Of a DNA stretch of 64,000 nucleotides, positions 10,301 to 19,069 are shown piece after piece (the stretch's first letter is position 1; the number at the start of each line of letters is the position of its first letter). This DNA is from Spongiihabitans sp963422685. GTDB lineage: Bacteria > Pseudomonadota > Gammaproteobacteria > Arenicellales > Poriferihabitantaceae. The translations under genes were made by a program, and so were the position numbers. The stretch covers positions 992,001 to 1,056,000 of the forward strand of contig OY730442.1 in assembly GCA_963422685.1 (NCBI GenBank), given 5' to 3'. The notes below the pieces were generated by a model. The model did not search any database. It was not told the origin of the DNA and was given only the letters and a program-made list of their open reading frames with translations.

Positions 10301-10421
10301 ACGGTGGTACGATGAAGCCGGGGCCTTGGCTAAAAAGCAGCATGCTGCTTTATTTTTACGACGATTAGGGCGCTCCCGGGCAGAATTTCAACCTGATAAT
10401 GCAACTCGCTTTAGCGGTTAG
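7347..10421 (+). CDS. Class III adenylate cyclase fused to AAA/NACHT-like ATPase and TPR region
   Basis: The 1024-residue protein begins with a class III nucleotide cyclase domain (about residues 20-200). FCDISDY and FLGDGILVLFG carry the two metal-binding aspartates (D29 and D73), and NLAARLQ carries the transition-state asparagine and arginine. A P-loop ATPase follows, with Walker A GEAGIGKSRL near residue 251 and a Walker B-like VVEDLQWSDPTTLELL. The C-terminal half is helical and TPR-like. This is the layout of soluble adenylyl cyclases and of many proteobacterial cyclase/LuxR-ATPase sensors. It would make cAMP from ATP in the cytoplasm under control of the ATPase module; the signal is unknown. 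No membrane segments are seen. The gene converges with the yej operon. Confidence 0.92.
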   Translation: MNVPIAPERIAADSSEQAARKQVTVLFCDISDYTSRSNSMDPEDLADEIRVFQTLCTRVADKYHGNISNFLGDGILVLFGHPHASEFDAEHAVRASLEMVEEIEQNNLSFEWRNKMPIRIRIGIATSLVVVGEKAGKQRDQDELVIGQAPNLAARLQALAEPNTVVTSLRTRRLVGGAFEFRELGEQKLKGFAKPVPAWQLLHESTFQNRNFTSLKRVATRFVSRSRELSFLTDNYAKSINAEPAVIHVTGEAGIGKSRLLRVFEKTLDKQNIYRIRVSCSPYFHSTPLRSAIDEIYRWIQINPEDKVPARQIKIKHALSELGIKDNDECALFFEILLVELPHDIAPLDMSTEVKHHRSLSLLVHIVLTLSKDRPILLVVEDLQWSDPTTLELLSRLINNMENHRLFGIFTSRPQFNPGWKQSNSLINLHLGGLDDNESARLIKSVFGNTPLPQAVEKTLIRKSDGIPLYLEECSWHILNRIQDNDGSEKSEEDFAVPDTLQDSLNARLDMLGDAKRLAQLGAAFGAFFTYPKIKRLAERNGIDADNGMDILLQAGLLSTVFNQDEDRYVFRHALFQDAAYQSLLKKTRHRYHRQIAELLVSEDPDITHNQPELVAYHYDRTDHLDIAVDLWIKAGEVAIGKSAISEALDHLERGLYQLNRLSDNYVNKARALQLLLNLAVCLTVRSGYSGARVTETYARCMELANHVGDAEQQWCALYGFWRCLICQADFGSALKISVTLKRLSESLDDRKLSMTSFGIQAMTRMFAGKFLSAEKYYENSVKFYNQAEDRNIGIRFGQDPYVTIQGLGAVNRLIRGDKVQSRLEIEKSVAVSKSIGHPYTIAETLRLAAVYEQICRDMPGLRRFAGEAVELSEKFGFDGLLAASRIFMAFDDIVTHHNPRAIGTIRENMDRYQEKYSLLFYPYFQGVLAESYLYMRRFQEAFTESNHALLLIEKHGEVWMQVPMLHIKAESAARGRLAAENAIGRWYDEAGALAKKQHAALFLRRLGRSRAEFQPDNATRFSG

Positions 10422-10477
10422 GCGGCTTTTCGCCGGGGAATTATCCGGTGTGGATGATTCCGTGGTGAACGGGATTT

Positions 10478-12088
10478 TCACTGAATCGGATTCCCGGCCG
10501 CCAGAAGTTCCCGGGTATAGGGATGCTGCGGAGCAGAAAAAACCGATGCGGCGGTGCCGTGCTCAACCACATCGCCGCACCGCATAACCATCAGCTCATC
10601 GGCGATGGCGCGAACCACGCTTAAATCATGGGAAATAAACACATACGCCAGGCCATGTTGTCGTTGAATGCGGTTGAGCAATGCCAGAACCTGCACCTGC
10701 ACCGTGCGGTCCAGCGCAGAGGTCGGCTCATCAAGGAACAATATTCTGGGTTCGAGAATCAGCGCCCGGGCGATGGCAATGCGCTGGCGCTGACCGCCGG
10801 AGAATTCGTGGGGATAACGAAAGCGCATTGCGGGATCAATCTCAACTTCCTGCAGAATCTCAACCACTTTTCTGTCGCGCATCACGGGGTCCGTAACCAG
10901 GCCCTGGGCATCCAGACCTTCGCTTATAATCGCTCCTATGGGCAGGCGTGGAGACAACGAGCCATAGGGGTCCTGAAACACAATCTGCATGGCCCTACGC
11001 ATTGCGGGCATGGCCATGCCACCGGCAGCGCCAGGCGGTTTGCCGTCAAGTAGAACCGAGCCTTCGCATTGAATTAATTTCAGCAGCGCCAGGGCCAGGG
11101 TGGTTTTTCCAGACCCGGATTCACCGACCACTCCCAGTGTATGCCCCGGATAGAGTCGCAATGATGCCCGATTAACCGCCTTGATATGGCCCACGGTGCG
11201 TTTCAGCAGACCTTTTTTTATCGGCAGCCACACTTTCAGATTTTCCACTTTCAAAACTGCCTTGCCCGGCTGGCCCGGCTGCTGGCGGACTGGTGGCTCG
11301 GCCGCGAGCAGCGCTCTGGTGTGCGGTTGTTTGGCGGCGGTAAAAATCTGTCGGGTCACACCGCGCTCCACCACCTTGCCCTGCTGCATCACCAGCACCC
11401 GGTCGGCGACTTTCCTGACCATGGTCAAATCGTGCGTGATCAGCAATATGCCGAGATTGTCGGTTTGCTGCAACTGCTTTAACAAACCGAGTATTCTGGC
11501 CTGCACAGTAACGTCCAGTGCCGTAGTCGGCTCATCCGCCAATAAAATGGCCGGGCGGTTCGCCAGCGCCATGGCGATCATCACACGCTGGCGCTGTCCG
11601 CCGGACAATTGATGAGGGTAGGCATCAAGTCGCGAAACCGGATTGTCAATGCCTACGCGCTCAAGCAGCTCGATTATTTTTTTGCGTGCCGCTGTACCGC
11701 TAATGCCCTGATGCAGGGCCAGCGATTCGCCAATTTGTTTTGCAACAACGTGCAGTGGATTTAACGCCGTCATCGGCTCCTGAAAAATCATCGATATATC
11801 GTTGCCGCGAATGCGCTGTAAAGTGGTCCGGCTGGCGCCGACCAGTTCTGCTCCCTGGTAATGAATCGAACCCGCGGGATGAAAGGCGTATGGATAGGGC
11901 AGTAGCTGCAAAACAGACAAAGCGGTGAGTGACTTGCCCGAACCGGATTCACCGACCAGGGCCACTGTCTCGCCGGCATGCAGTTGCAAATCCACACCCC
12001 GGACTATATTGGTGACCATGCGTTTGCGTTTTTCGCTGCGCTGAAAACTGACCGCAAGGTCGCTGACGGTGAGAATTGGTGCGGGCAT
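10478..12088 (-). CDS. yejF: Peptide ABC transporter, double ATPase subunit YejF
   Basis: The 536-residue protein contains two complete ABC ATPase domains. The first has Walker A GESGSGKS near residue 46, signature LSGGQRQR and Walker B ILLADEPTTALD. The second, in the C-terminal half, has GESGSGKTTLAL, FSGGQRQR and ILFLDEPTSALD. Fused double ATPases following two permeases and a large binding protein are typical of YejABEF, which imports oligopeptides and microcin C in E. coli. It is the last gene of the four-gene operon, 33 bases after yejE. Confidence 0.93.
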   Translation of the reverse strand: MPAPILTVSDLAVSFQRSEKRKRMVTNIVRGVDLQLHAGETVALVGESGSGKSLTALSVLQLLPYPYAFHPAGSIHYQGAELVGASRTTLQRIRGNDISMIFQEPMTALNPLHVVAKQIGESLALHQGISGTAARKKIIELLERVGIDNPVSRLDAYPHQLSGGQRQRVMIAMALANRPAILLADEPTTALDVTVQARILGLLKQLQQTDNLGILLITHDLTMVRKVADRVLVMQQGKVVERGVTRQIFTAAKQPHTRALLAAEPPVRQQPGQPGKAVLKVENLKVWLPIKKGLLKRTVGHIKAVNRASLRLYPGHTLGVVGESGSGKTTLALALLKLIQCEGSVLLDGKPPGAAGGMAMPAMRRAMQIVFQDPYGSLSPRLPIGAIISEGLDAQGLVTDPVMRDRKVVEILQEVEIDPAMRFRYPHEFSGGQRQRIAIARALILEPRILFLDEPTSALDRTVQVQVLALLNRIQRQHGLAYVFISHDLSVVRAIADELMVMRCGDVVEHGTAASVFSAPQHPYTRELLAAGNPIQ

Positions 12089-12121
12089 GTGCGTGTTCTG
12101 ATGACGATTCCTGTCGCTTGG

Positions 12122-13192
12122 TTATCTGAATAATTTTCTGGGGTCAAAGGCGTCGCGCACCCCTTCGCCGATAAAAATTAATAACGACAGCATGGTGCCG
12201 ATGATGACAAAGCCACTCACGCCCAGCCATGGCGCTTGCAGATTGGCCTTGCCCTGGGCCAGTAATTCTCCTAAGGACGGGGAGCCCGGCGGCAGCCCGA
12301 ATCCGAGAAAATCCAGCGAAGTTAATACCGTTACCGACCCGGCCAGGGTGAATGGCATAAAAGTAATGGTGGCAACCAGGGCATTGGGCAGCACATGCCG
12401 CAAGATGATGCGTGTGTCGCTCACGCCCAGCGCCCGGGCCGCTCGCACGTATTCCAGTTTTCGTGTTTTCAGGAATTCGGCGCGCACCACACCGACAAAT
12501 CCCATCCAGGAAAATAACAACAGTATTCCCAGCAGCCACCAGAAATTCGGCTCTACCACGCTGGCCAGAATGATCAAAATATAAAGTGTGGGCATACTGC
12601 TCCATACTTCCATAAATCGCTGCAATATCAAATCGATCCAGCCGCCGAAGTACCCTTGAATGGCGCCGGCCCCGACTCCCACAATGGCGCTGATTATGGT
12701 CAGGATAAATCCGAACAGCACTGAAATACGAAAACCATAGATGATCCTCGCCACCACGTCCCGCGCCTGATCGTCGGTGCCGAGAATATGCCGGCGGCCG
12801 GGCGGCGCCGGGGCAGGATGTTCCATATCCCAGTCCACTGTGGTGTGGTGATACCGGATCAACGGCCAGACAGAAAACCCGTTATTCGCAATCCGGTTTT
12901 TCAACCAGGGATCGTGGTAGACCGCTGCGGTGGGAAAATCTCCGTCAAAATCCGCTTCCATGTAATCCACCAGCGCAGGCCAGTAGGCCTGGCCGTCATA
13001 CCAGATAAAGAACGGTTTGTCGTTTGCGACCAATTCGGCGAATAACGAAATAACCAGCAAAGTCAAAAATATCCACAGCGCCCAGACACTGCGGCGATTC
13101 GCCCTGAATAATTCCCAGCGCCGCTGCCCGATGAACCCCGGCGCAAACCAGCGGTTAGGCGCCTTGATGTTTTCTTCTGCGATGGCCGACAT
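12122..13192 (-). CDS. yejE: Peptide ABC transporter permease YejE
   Basis: This 356-residue inner-membrane permease has one N-terminal membrane helix, a periplasmic insertion with the YejE-type NDKPF..WYDGQAYWP stretch, then a five-helix permease core. The conserved EAA-like cytoplasmic loop (YVRAARALGVSDTRIILRHV) contacts the ATPase. It pairs with YejB to form the channel. The ATG follows the yejB stop by two bases, implying coupled translation. Confidence 0.93.
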   Translation of the reverse strand: MSAIAEENIKAPNRWFAPGFIGQRRWELFRANRRSVWALWIFLTLLVISLFAELVANDKPFFIWYDGQAYWPALVDYMEADFDGDFPTAAVYHDPWLKNRIANNGFSVWPLIRYHHTTVDWDMEHPAPAPPGRRHILGTDDQARDVVARIIYGFRISVLFGFILTIISAIVGVGAGAIQGYFGGWIDLILQRFMEVWSSMPTLYILIILASVVEPNFWWLLGILLLFSWMGFVGVVRAEFLKTRKLEYVRAARALGVSDTRIILRHVLPNALVATITFMPFTLAGSVTVLTSLDFLGFGLPPGSPSLGELLAQGKANLQAPWLGVSGFVIIGTMLSLLIFIGEGVRDAFDPRKLFR

Positions 13193-13194
13193 GG

Positions 13195-14286
13195 TTATGA
13201 TTGATTGGTATCGAAATCGATACGCGGGTCAATCCAGGTATACATCAGGTCAGAAATAATTCCCAGCACCAGGCCGAGCAAAGTGAAAAACCATAACGTC
13301 CCGAACATCACCGGATAGTCCCGTTGCAGCGCTGCTTCGAATCCCAGCAGTCCGAGTCCGTCCAGCGAAAAAATTATTTCAACCAACATGGCGCCGGTAA
13401 AAAGAATGCTCACCACGGCTGCTGGAAATCCAGCGATGACAATGAGCATGGCATTGCGAAACACATGACCATACAGAACCCGGTCTTCGCTGAGGCCTTT
13501 TGCCCGGGCGGTCAATACGTACTGTTGGCTGATCTGATCGAGAAAGGAATTTTTGGTAAGCATGGTCAAAGAGGCGAAACCACTGATAGTCAAAGCAATT
13601 ATCGGCAGGGTTAAATGCCAGAAATAATCAGCAATCTTTGCCGTCCAGGACAATGTTTGCCAATTGTCCGAGAGCAGCCCACGCAAGGGAAACCAGTCCA
13701 GATAAACGCCGCCGGCAAACACAACCAATAACAAAACGGCGAATAAAAAGCTGGGGGTCGCCACACCAATGGTGAGCAATACGCTGGTCGTGATGTCGAA
13801 CCGGCTGCCATCGCGAACTGCCTTTCTGACCCCCAGCGGGATGCTGATCAGATAAACCAGCAGGGTGGACCACAGCCCCAGGGAGATGGATACCGGCATT
13901 TTTTCCAGCACCAGCGCTACGACGGTGCGGTCACGAAAGAAACTATGGCCGAAGTCGAACCGCAAATAATTCTGTATCATGCTGAAGAATCGCTGGTGCA
14001 CAGGCTGGTCGAAACCGAACCGCTTTTCCAACTCTGCAATAAATTCTGCATCGAGCCCCTGGGCGCCTCGATACCGGCTGTTATTTGCACCGCTGCCTTG
14101 AACAACATTTTCTGAAGTGTCCCGGGTAACACGTTCTGCGGCGTCTGCGCCTTCACCGGTTATGTTGGCGATGGCCTGCTCCACCGGGCCGCCCGGCGCG
14201 AATTGAATGACAACGAAATTGAACAGCATGATTAATAGCAACGTGGGGATAACCAGCAATAGTCGTTTAACGATATAGGCGCCCAT
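13195..14286 (-). CDS. yejB: Peptide ABC transporter permease YejB
   Basis: The product from the ATG at 14286 is 363 residues, matching E. coli YejB (364). It has an N-terminal helix (YIVKRLLLVIPTLLLIMLFN), a periplasmic loop and a permease core ending in a loop with LTARAKGLSEDRVLYGHVFR, the ATPase-contact motif. The start codon overlaps the yejA stop in a TGATG arrangement and is preceded by GGGAG at eight bases; the GTG at 14301 is less likely. Confidence 0.93.
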   Translation of the reverse strand: MGAYIVKRLLLVIPTLLLIMLFNFVVIQFAPGGPVEQAIANITGEGADAAERVTRDTSENVVQGSGANNSRYRGAQGLDAEFIAELEKRFGFDQPVHQRFFSMIQNYLRFDFGHSFFRDRTVVALVLEKMPVSISLGLWSTLLVYLISIPLGVRKAVRDGSRFDITTSVLLTIGVATPSFLFAVLLLVVFAGGVYLDWFPLRGLLSDNWQTLSWTAKIADYFWHLTLPIIALTISGFASLTMLTKNSFLDQISQQYVLTARAKGLSEDRVLYGHVFRNAMLIVIAGFPAAVVSILFTGAMLVEIIFSLDGLGLLGFEAALQRDYPVMFGTLWFFTLLGLVLGIISDLMYTWIDPRIDFDTNQS

Positions 14287-16265
14287 CAGGTTTTCTCCCA
14301 CCGCATCGTGCGCCTGATCAAAAATCCGCCCGCAACCACCATCACAACCAGCAACCAGAACCTCCAGCCCCGCGGTCCGCGGGCCGTTGCAGCGGTATCT
14401 TCGCGGCTGCCCTCACTGCTGCTGTGGCGCTGCGTGATTTCACCATTCTGCCGAGCCCGGGCGAGTCGTGCCGACTTCGCGGTGTCGAGCCACCATCGCG
14501 AAATATCGACACCGTTTCGCAGAGGAACTTCCGGCCGATTATATTTATTCCACCATAAAATCCTGTCGGCGGGTAAATGCCAGTTTGGCACGATAAAGTG
14601 CTGCCACAACAGCACACGGTCCAATGCCCGGGTAACGGTGATCAGCTCCTCGCGGGTTTGCGCAGCGATAATTTTATCGATCAGTTCATCTACGACCGGG
14701 TGGCAGATTCCCGCAGTATTTCGACTGCCCGGTCGCTCGGCGGCCGCACAACTCCAGAATTCGCGCTGCTCATTACCCGGCGTTTCGCTTTGTCCCCAGC
14801 CGCCTACCACCATATCGAAATCGAACGAGCGGATTCGATTAATATATTGCCCGGTATCCACCACGCGTACTTTCATATCGATGCCCAATCGCTTGAGGTT
14901 GCTCACATAGGGCAGAATCAGTCGTTCAAACGAACTGCTGTACAATAGCATTTCAATGGTCAGGGGGCGGTGCTGTTGATCCACCAGCCGACCGTCCCTG
15001 ATCTCCCAGTCGGTTTGCCGAATCAGAGACAATGCTGTTAACAGATTATCCCGGGACCAGCCGCTGCCATCTGTTTGCGGGACGGCAAAGGGCCGGGAAA
15101 ATAATTCAGGCGTGAGTTGATCGCGGTAATTCTCCAGCAGGGCAAGCTCGTCCCCCCGGGGAATACCGGAAGAGGCCAGTTCGGAATTGCTGAAGAAGCT
15201 GTTCGAACGGGTGTACTGGTTATAAAATATTTTTTGATTGGTCCAGTTAAAATCAAATGCAAGCGAAATGGCTTCGCGAATTCTGCGGTCTGCAAACTCG
15301 GGCCGTCGCAAATTCATGACGTAGGCCTGCATCCCCTGTGGCGCGGAATGTTTTACCTGTTCTTTCACCAGCCAGCCAGCACCCACCGCTGCAATCTCAA
15401 ACTCTGTGGCCCAGCTCTTGGCGGTGTTTTCCGCGTAATAGTCGATTTCCCCGGCCTTTAATGCCAGCCGAATGGGAATGCGGTCTCTGAAATAATCAAA
15501 CCGCAGTAAATCAAAATTGTTGATTCCACGGTTCACCGGCAGATCTTTCCCCCAGTAATCAATCACCCGCTCCAGCTCATAGTAGCGGCCGGCCTCGAAG
15601 CGTTTGATCCTGTACGGCCCGCTTCCCAGGGGAGGCGTCAATGTGGTTTTGGTGAAATCATTTTCCTGCCAGTAGTGTCTGGGCAATATGGGCAGATCGC
15701 CTGCTATGAGCGGCAATTCACGATTGCCGCTGTGTTTGAAATCAAATCGAACCGAATGCTCGCCCACCGCTTCAACCAGCTCAACGTCAGTATAATAAAA
15801 GCGGTAAGACGGAGCGCCTTTCTCCATCAGGGTATTGAACGACCACACCACGTCCTGGGGCGTAATCGGTTTGCCGTCATGCCATTTGGCCTGTGGTCGC
15901 AAGTGAAATATGATCCAGGTGCGGTCCACCGGATATTCTATTTCTGCACAAATCAAACAATATCTGGTGAACGCCTCATCCCGGGACGGCAGCATCAGCG
16001 TTTCAATTGACCCTGGTGACGCGGCCGAGCCCTTGTCAATCCAGGGATTAAAACTGTCGAAGGTCCCCCGGACTCCCTGGCGAATCAGACCTCCTTTGGG
16101 CGCGTCAGGATTGACATAGTCAAAATGCCTGAATCCTGCTGGATATTTCGGTTCGCCGTGCATGGCAATGGCATGGCTGCGGATAATTTCGGATCGGGCC
16201 TCGCCTGGTAAAGACAGGGCCAGCAGCGGCAAATACAGCGACGCCATAAAAACGGTTGTTTTCAT
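14286..16265 (-). CDS. yejA: Periplasmic peptide-binding protein YejA
   Basis: This is the family 5 extracellular solute-binding protein of the importer. From the ATG at 16265 the product is 659 residues with a typical signal peptide (MKTTVFMASLYLPLLALSLP). An in-frame ATG at 16334 would add 23 unlikely residues. Typical family motifs include YVNPDAPKGG near the mature N-terminus and an NYW-type segment (VIDYWGKDLPVN). The C-terminus has a long polar stretch and a last hydrophobic segment (WRFWLLVVMVVAGGFLIRR), which is unusual for a soluble binding protein and suggests membrane tethering. First gene of the minus-strand yejABEF operon; its promoter should lie between 16265 and 16384. Confidence 0.9.
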   Translation of the reverse strand: MKTTVFMASLYLPLLALSLPGEARSEIIRSHAIAMHGEPKYPAGFRHFDYVNPDAPKGGLIRQGVRGTFDSFNPWIDKGSAASPGSIETLMLPSRDEAFTRYCLICAEIEYPVDRTWIIFHLRPQAKWHDGKPITPQDVVWSFNTLMEKGAPSYRFYYTDVELVEAVGEHSVRFDFKHSGNRELPLIAGDLPILPRHYWQENDFTKTTLTPPLGSGPYRIKRFEAGRYYELERVIDYWGKDLPVNRGINNFDLLRFDYFRDRIPIRLALKAGEIDYYAENTAKSWATEFEIAAVGAGWLVKEQVKHSAPQGMQAYVMNLRRPEFADRRIREAISLAFDFNWTNQKIFYNQYTRSNSFFSNSELASSGIPRGDELALLENYRDQLTPELFSRPFAVPQTDGSGWSRDNLLTALSLIRQTDWEIRDGRLVDQQHRPLTIEMLLYSSSFERLILPYVSNLKRLGIDMKVRVVDTGQYINRIRSFDFDMVVGGWGQSETPGNEQREFWSCAAAERPGSRNTAGICHPVVDELIDKIIAAQTREELITVTRALDRVLLWQHFIVPNWHLPADRILWWNKYNRPEVPLRNGVDISRWWLDTAKSARLARARQNGEITQRHSSSEGSREDTAATARGPRGWRFWLLVVMVVAGGFLIRRTMRWEKT

Positions 16266-16383
16266 CGGCCGGCCGACAATTCGTTGCGTGCGCGTGCAGG
16301 CTGATTTCCTCGATATGTTATCGGTTCCTTGCATTTTTGATTATCAGTATTGTTACACTCGTCATGCCTGTTCCCGGTATGGG

Positions 16384-17493
16384 ATGGCCGTTTTTACATT
16401 TCATTTCACATTGATCGCGCATCGCAAAAAACCCGGGCTGGATTTCAGCAAGTCCCTGTTGAAATGGTTTGACTGTCACGGTCGTAAATGGCTGCCCTGG
16501 CGTCAGACCACAGACCCCTATCACATCTGGGTTGCTGAAATCATGTTACAACAGACCCGGGTGGAAACAGTGATTCCATACTACCAAAAATTTATTGTCC
16601 GGTTTCCCGATATTAAAACACTGGCAAGCGCCGAGCAGGAAGCGGTGATGACATACTGGGCGGGACTGGGTTATTACGCCAGAGCCAGAAACCTGCACCG
16701 TGCTGCGCAACAAATCCGCGACCAGCATAACGGTATATTTCCGCAAGCATTTGAAGATATTGCGGCATTGCACGGTATTGGCCGCTCCACCGCCGGGGCC
16801 ATTCTTGCCTTCACACAAAACCGGCGGTATCCCATACTGGATGGTAATGTGAAACGGGTGCTGAGCCGCTTTTTTGCCATCTCCGGGTATACGGGAACTA
16901 GGTCCGTGGAGACAAAATTATGGGAAATTGCCGATCATCTTACGCCGGGTCATCGTGTTGCCGACTATACCCAGGCGATAATGGACCTTGGAGCAACCCT
17001 GTGTACCCGCAGCCGGCCGAATTGTGCAAAATGTCCGGTTGGCCAACATTGCCTGGCGTTACGCCAGGGCCGCCCGACCGCCTACCCCATGCCCGGGCCC
17101 AGGGCACCCCGCCCGCAGCGACAATCGAGGATGATATTGATCCGCAATGCCAATGCAGAGTATTTGCTCATTAAACGCCCCCCAAGCGGTATCTGGGGCG
17201 GGCTTTGGGTATTCCCCGAACCCGGCATCAAAGAAGACTATCGGCGCTGGTGCGAAAAAGAGCTAGGCATCGTGGTAAAACCGGGGATAAACCGGCAAAT
17301 TGTGCGCCACGGTTTTACTCATTGCGAATTGGAAATTCAGCCCGTGGAATGCGCCGTTGAGCGTATTTGTGATGAAATCATGGACGCTGGCCACTATCTT
17401 TGGTACAACCCGCAATCAAACACATCCATTGCAATACCTGCTGCGATAAAGAAAATTTTTAACCAGCTTGTTAAACCGGCCTTGCCATTATGA
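16384..17493 (+). CDS. mutY: Adenine DNA glycosylase MutY
   Basis: The 369-residue enzyme removes adenine mispaired with 8-oxoguanine. Visible are the catalytic glutamate in VAEIMLQQTRVET, the helix-hairpin-helix LHGIGRSTAGAI, the catalytic aspartate and nearby lysine in LDGNVKRVL, and the four iron-sulfur cysteines spaced C-x6-C-x2-C-x5-C (CTRSRPNCAKCPVGQHC). A NUDIX-like C-terminal domain recognises the oxidised guanine. The frame is open from 16162, but the start at 16384 gives a normal MutY length and leaves room for the divergent yejA promoter. The TGA overlaps the ATG of yggX, as in many gammaproteobacteria. Confidence 0.95.
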   Translation: MAVFTFHFTLIAHRKKPGLDFSKSLLKWFDCHGRKWLPWRQTTDPYHIWVAEIMLQQTRVETVIPYYQKFIVRFPDIKTLASAEQEAVMTYWAGLGYYARARNLHRAAQQIRDQHNGIFPQAFEDIAALHGIGRSTAGAILAFTQNRRYPILDGNVKRVLSRFFAISGYTGTRSVETKLWEIADHLTPGHRVADYTQAIMDLGATLCTRSRPNCAKCPVGQHCLALRQGRPTAYPMPGPRAPRPQRQSRMILIRNANAEYLLIKRPPSGIWGGLWVFPEPGIKEDYRRWCEKELGIVVKPGINRQIVRHGFTHCELEIQPVECAVERICDEIMDAGHYLWYNPQSNTSIAIPAAIKKIFNQLVKPALPL

Positions 17494-17762
17494 CGCGCCT
17501 GATTACCTGTACCAAACTCGGCAAACCGGCCGAGGGACTGGATCACCCGACCTGGCCCGGTGATCTGGGTCAACGGATATTTAATCAGATCTCCAAACAG
17601 GCCTGGCAGGACTGGCTGCGGCAGCAGACCATCCTGATTAACGAATACAAACTCAATCCCCTCGACCGCGCACACAAAAAATATCTTGCCAGCCAGATGG
17701 AAGCGTATTTATTCGGCGATGGCATTGTTCTACCAGAGGCCTGGAAGGAACAAAACACCTGA
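17490..17762 (+). CDS. yggX: Fe(2+)-trafficking protein YggX
   Basis: The 90-residue product matches YggX along its length, with the N-terminal conserved cysteine (LITCTKLGKPAEGLD), PGDLGQRIF and the LNEYKLNP-like centre. YggX protects iron-sulfur enzymes against oxidative damage in the cytoplasm. The start overlaps the mutY stop by four bases, so it is co-translated with an iron-sulfur enzyme gene. Confidence 0.95.
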   Translation: MTRLITCTKLGKPAEGLDHPTWPGDLGQRIFNQISKQAWQDWLRQQTILINEYKLNPLDRAHKKYLASQMEAYLFGDGIVLPEAWKEQNT

Positions 17763-17873
17763 AGAAAATGCCTGGCGCCGGCGCCCAACCTGTGTTTCCG
17801 GCGTATATTCCTGCAACGTTGACAACCCCCGCCCTCCTTGCAATTCAGGCTATATCCTGACGCGCCAACCCGG

Positions 17874-18287
17874 ATGAAACCCAAGACCGCATCCTATTAC
17901 AAACAAAACCGCCTTAAACAGCCACGGGCATTTTACTGTGCCACGAAAACCGGCAGCATTTCCCGCGCGGCAGAGCAGCTTTATTTGAGTCAACCTTCGG
18001 TTTTCCTGCACATTCAGGCGTTGGAGCGGAAACTCAATACCATGCCGTGCAAGCGCTGTGGACCGAAAATACGATTAACCCCGGATGGTCGGGCATTGCT
18101 AGAAATTGTCCAGCCCATGGTGGATGCAATGGATTCCCTGGCCAAACGATTTATCGAATTGCTTGCAGCGGATTATTTTCACCGATCCGGCGGGCCGAAC
18201 CATGCGGAATTCCCCGCCTGTCTGAAATCGATATGCAATGCAGGCCGGGATAATGCAGGAGGACGCGAACATGACGATGGTCAATGA
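17874..18287 (+). pseudogene. Truncated LysR-family regulator (CysB-like N-terminus)
   Basis: From the ATG at 17874 the frame encodes a winged helix-turn-helix (TGSISRAAEQLYLSQPSVFL) followed by a linker helix with LTPDGRALLEI, as in LysR regulators. The helix-turn-helix is clear but the product ends after about 137 residues, and homology seems to stop near residue 100. The large effector-binding domain is missing. The remaining frame overlaps the start region of nudJ, so a deletion probably fused a regulator N-terminus to nudJ upstream sequence. Confidence 0.65.
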
Positions 18288-18747
18288 CAAATGTGCGCGG
18301 TGGCATCCGCATCTTACCGTGGCGTGCATGGCGCAGCGCGAGGGCAGGTATCTGATGGTAAGAGAGAATCATTGCGGCCACAGCGTGCTCAACCAACCGG
18401 CCGGGCATGTTGAAAAAGGCGAGTCGCTGGTGGGCGCGGTAATCCGTGAAACGCTGGAAGAAACCGGGTGGGAATTTGCACCGGAATACATCAGCGGCAT
18501 CTATCAATTCCTGGCCGGCGACGGGGAAACTTATCTGCGATTCACCTTCGCCGGCGACCTCATCACCGAACGCACGGGCCATTCTCTTGACCCGGCCATT
18601 GCAGAAGTAGTATGGATGGATAGATTGTCCCTGGAAAACAGTCGCGATTTTTTACGCAGCCAGGTTGTGCTGAAGTGCATTGCGGATTATGAGGCGGGAA
18701 ATCGACTCCCCTTGGGCTGTGTACAACAGTTAAAATTGTCCGCATGA
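18271..18747 (+). CDS. nudJ: NUDIX phosphatase NudJ
   Basis: The 158-residue product has a perfect NUDIX box (GHVEKGESLVGAVIRETLEE followed by TGW). The ATG at 18271 sits eight bases after AGGAGG, deciding this start over the in-frame ATG at 18238. NudJ hydrolyses the thiamine precursor HMP-PP and nucleoside di- and triphosphates in E. coli, where it lies directly before mnmA, as here. Confidence 0.9.
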   Translation: MTMVNDKCARWHPHLTVACMAQREGRYLMVRENHCGHSVLNQPAGHVEKGESLVGAVIRETLEETGWEFAPEYISGIYQFLAGDGETYLRFTFAGDLITERTGHSLDPAIAEVVWMDRLSLENSRDFLRSQVVLKCIADYEAGNRLPLGCVQQLKLSA

Positions 18748-19069
18748 AATACATCATCATAACTGTTAGTGTGGTTTGCGCGGCAACCGGATTATCGGTG
18801 AAGCGGCTAATCCTGCGGGGTATCTGCGCTGTTGGCGCTGCAGGGTTGTATAAACGCCATCGTGATTCAGCCGGCCTGAACTTTTCGGATGGACTTTTCT
18901 GAACCGACATCGGGTAAATCAACGCAATTTTCAGCGCAACGCAATCAAAACCTGATGCTGCTGATTTCCAGGAATGGGGATTGATCTGTAGAAACGGTGT
19001 TTTTGGCTGGCTTTGGGCGCGAACAGGTAGGTCCGGGCCGTACAGAATTTTGACAAAGAGAATCAACTT
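18748..19069. other. Spacer between nudJ and mnmA
   Basis: These 322 bases hold no supported gene. A long minus-strand frame crosses it but is a shadow of mnmA. In E. coli the two genes are close together; here the spacer may hold a separate mnmA promoter, although I see no clear hexamer pair. Confidence 0.4.
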
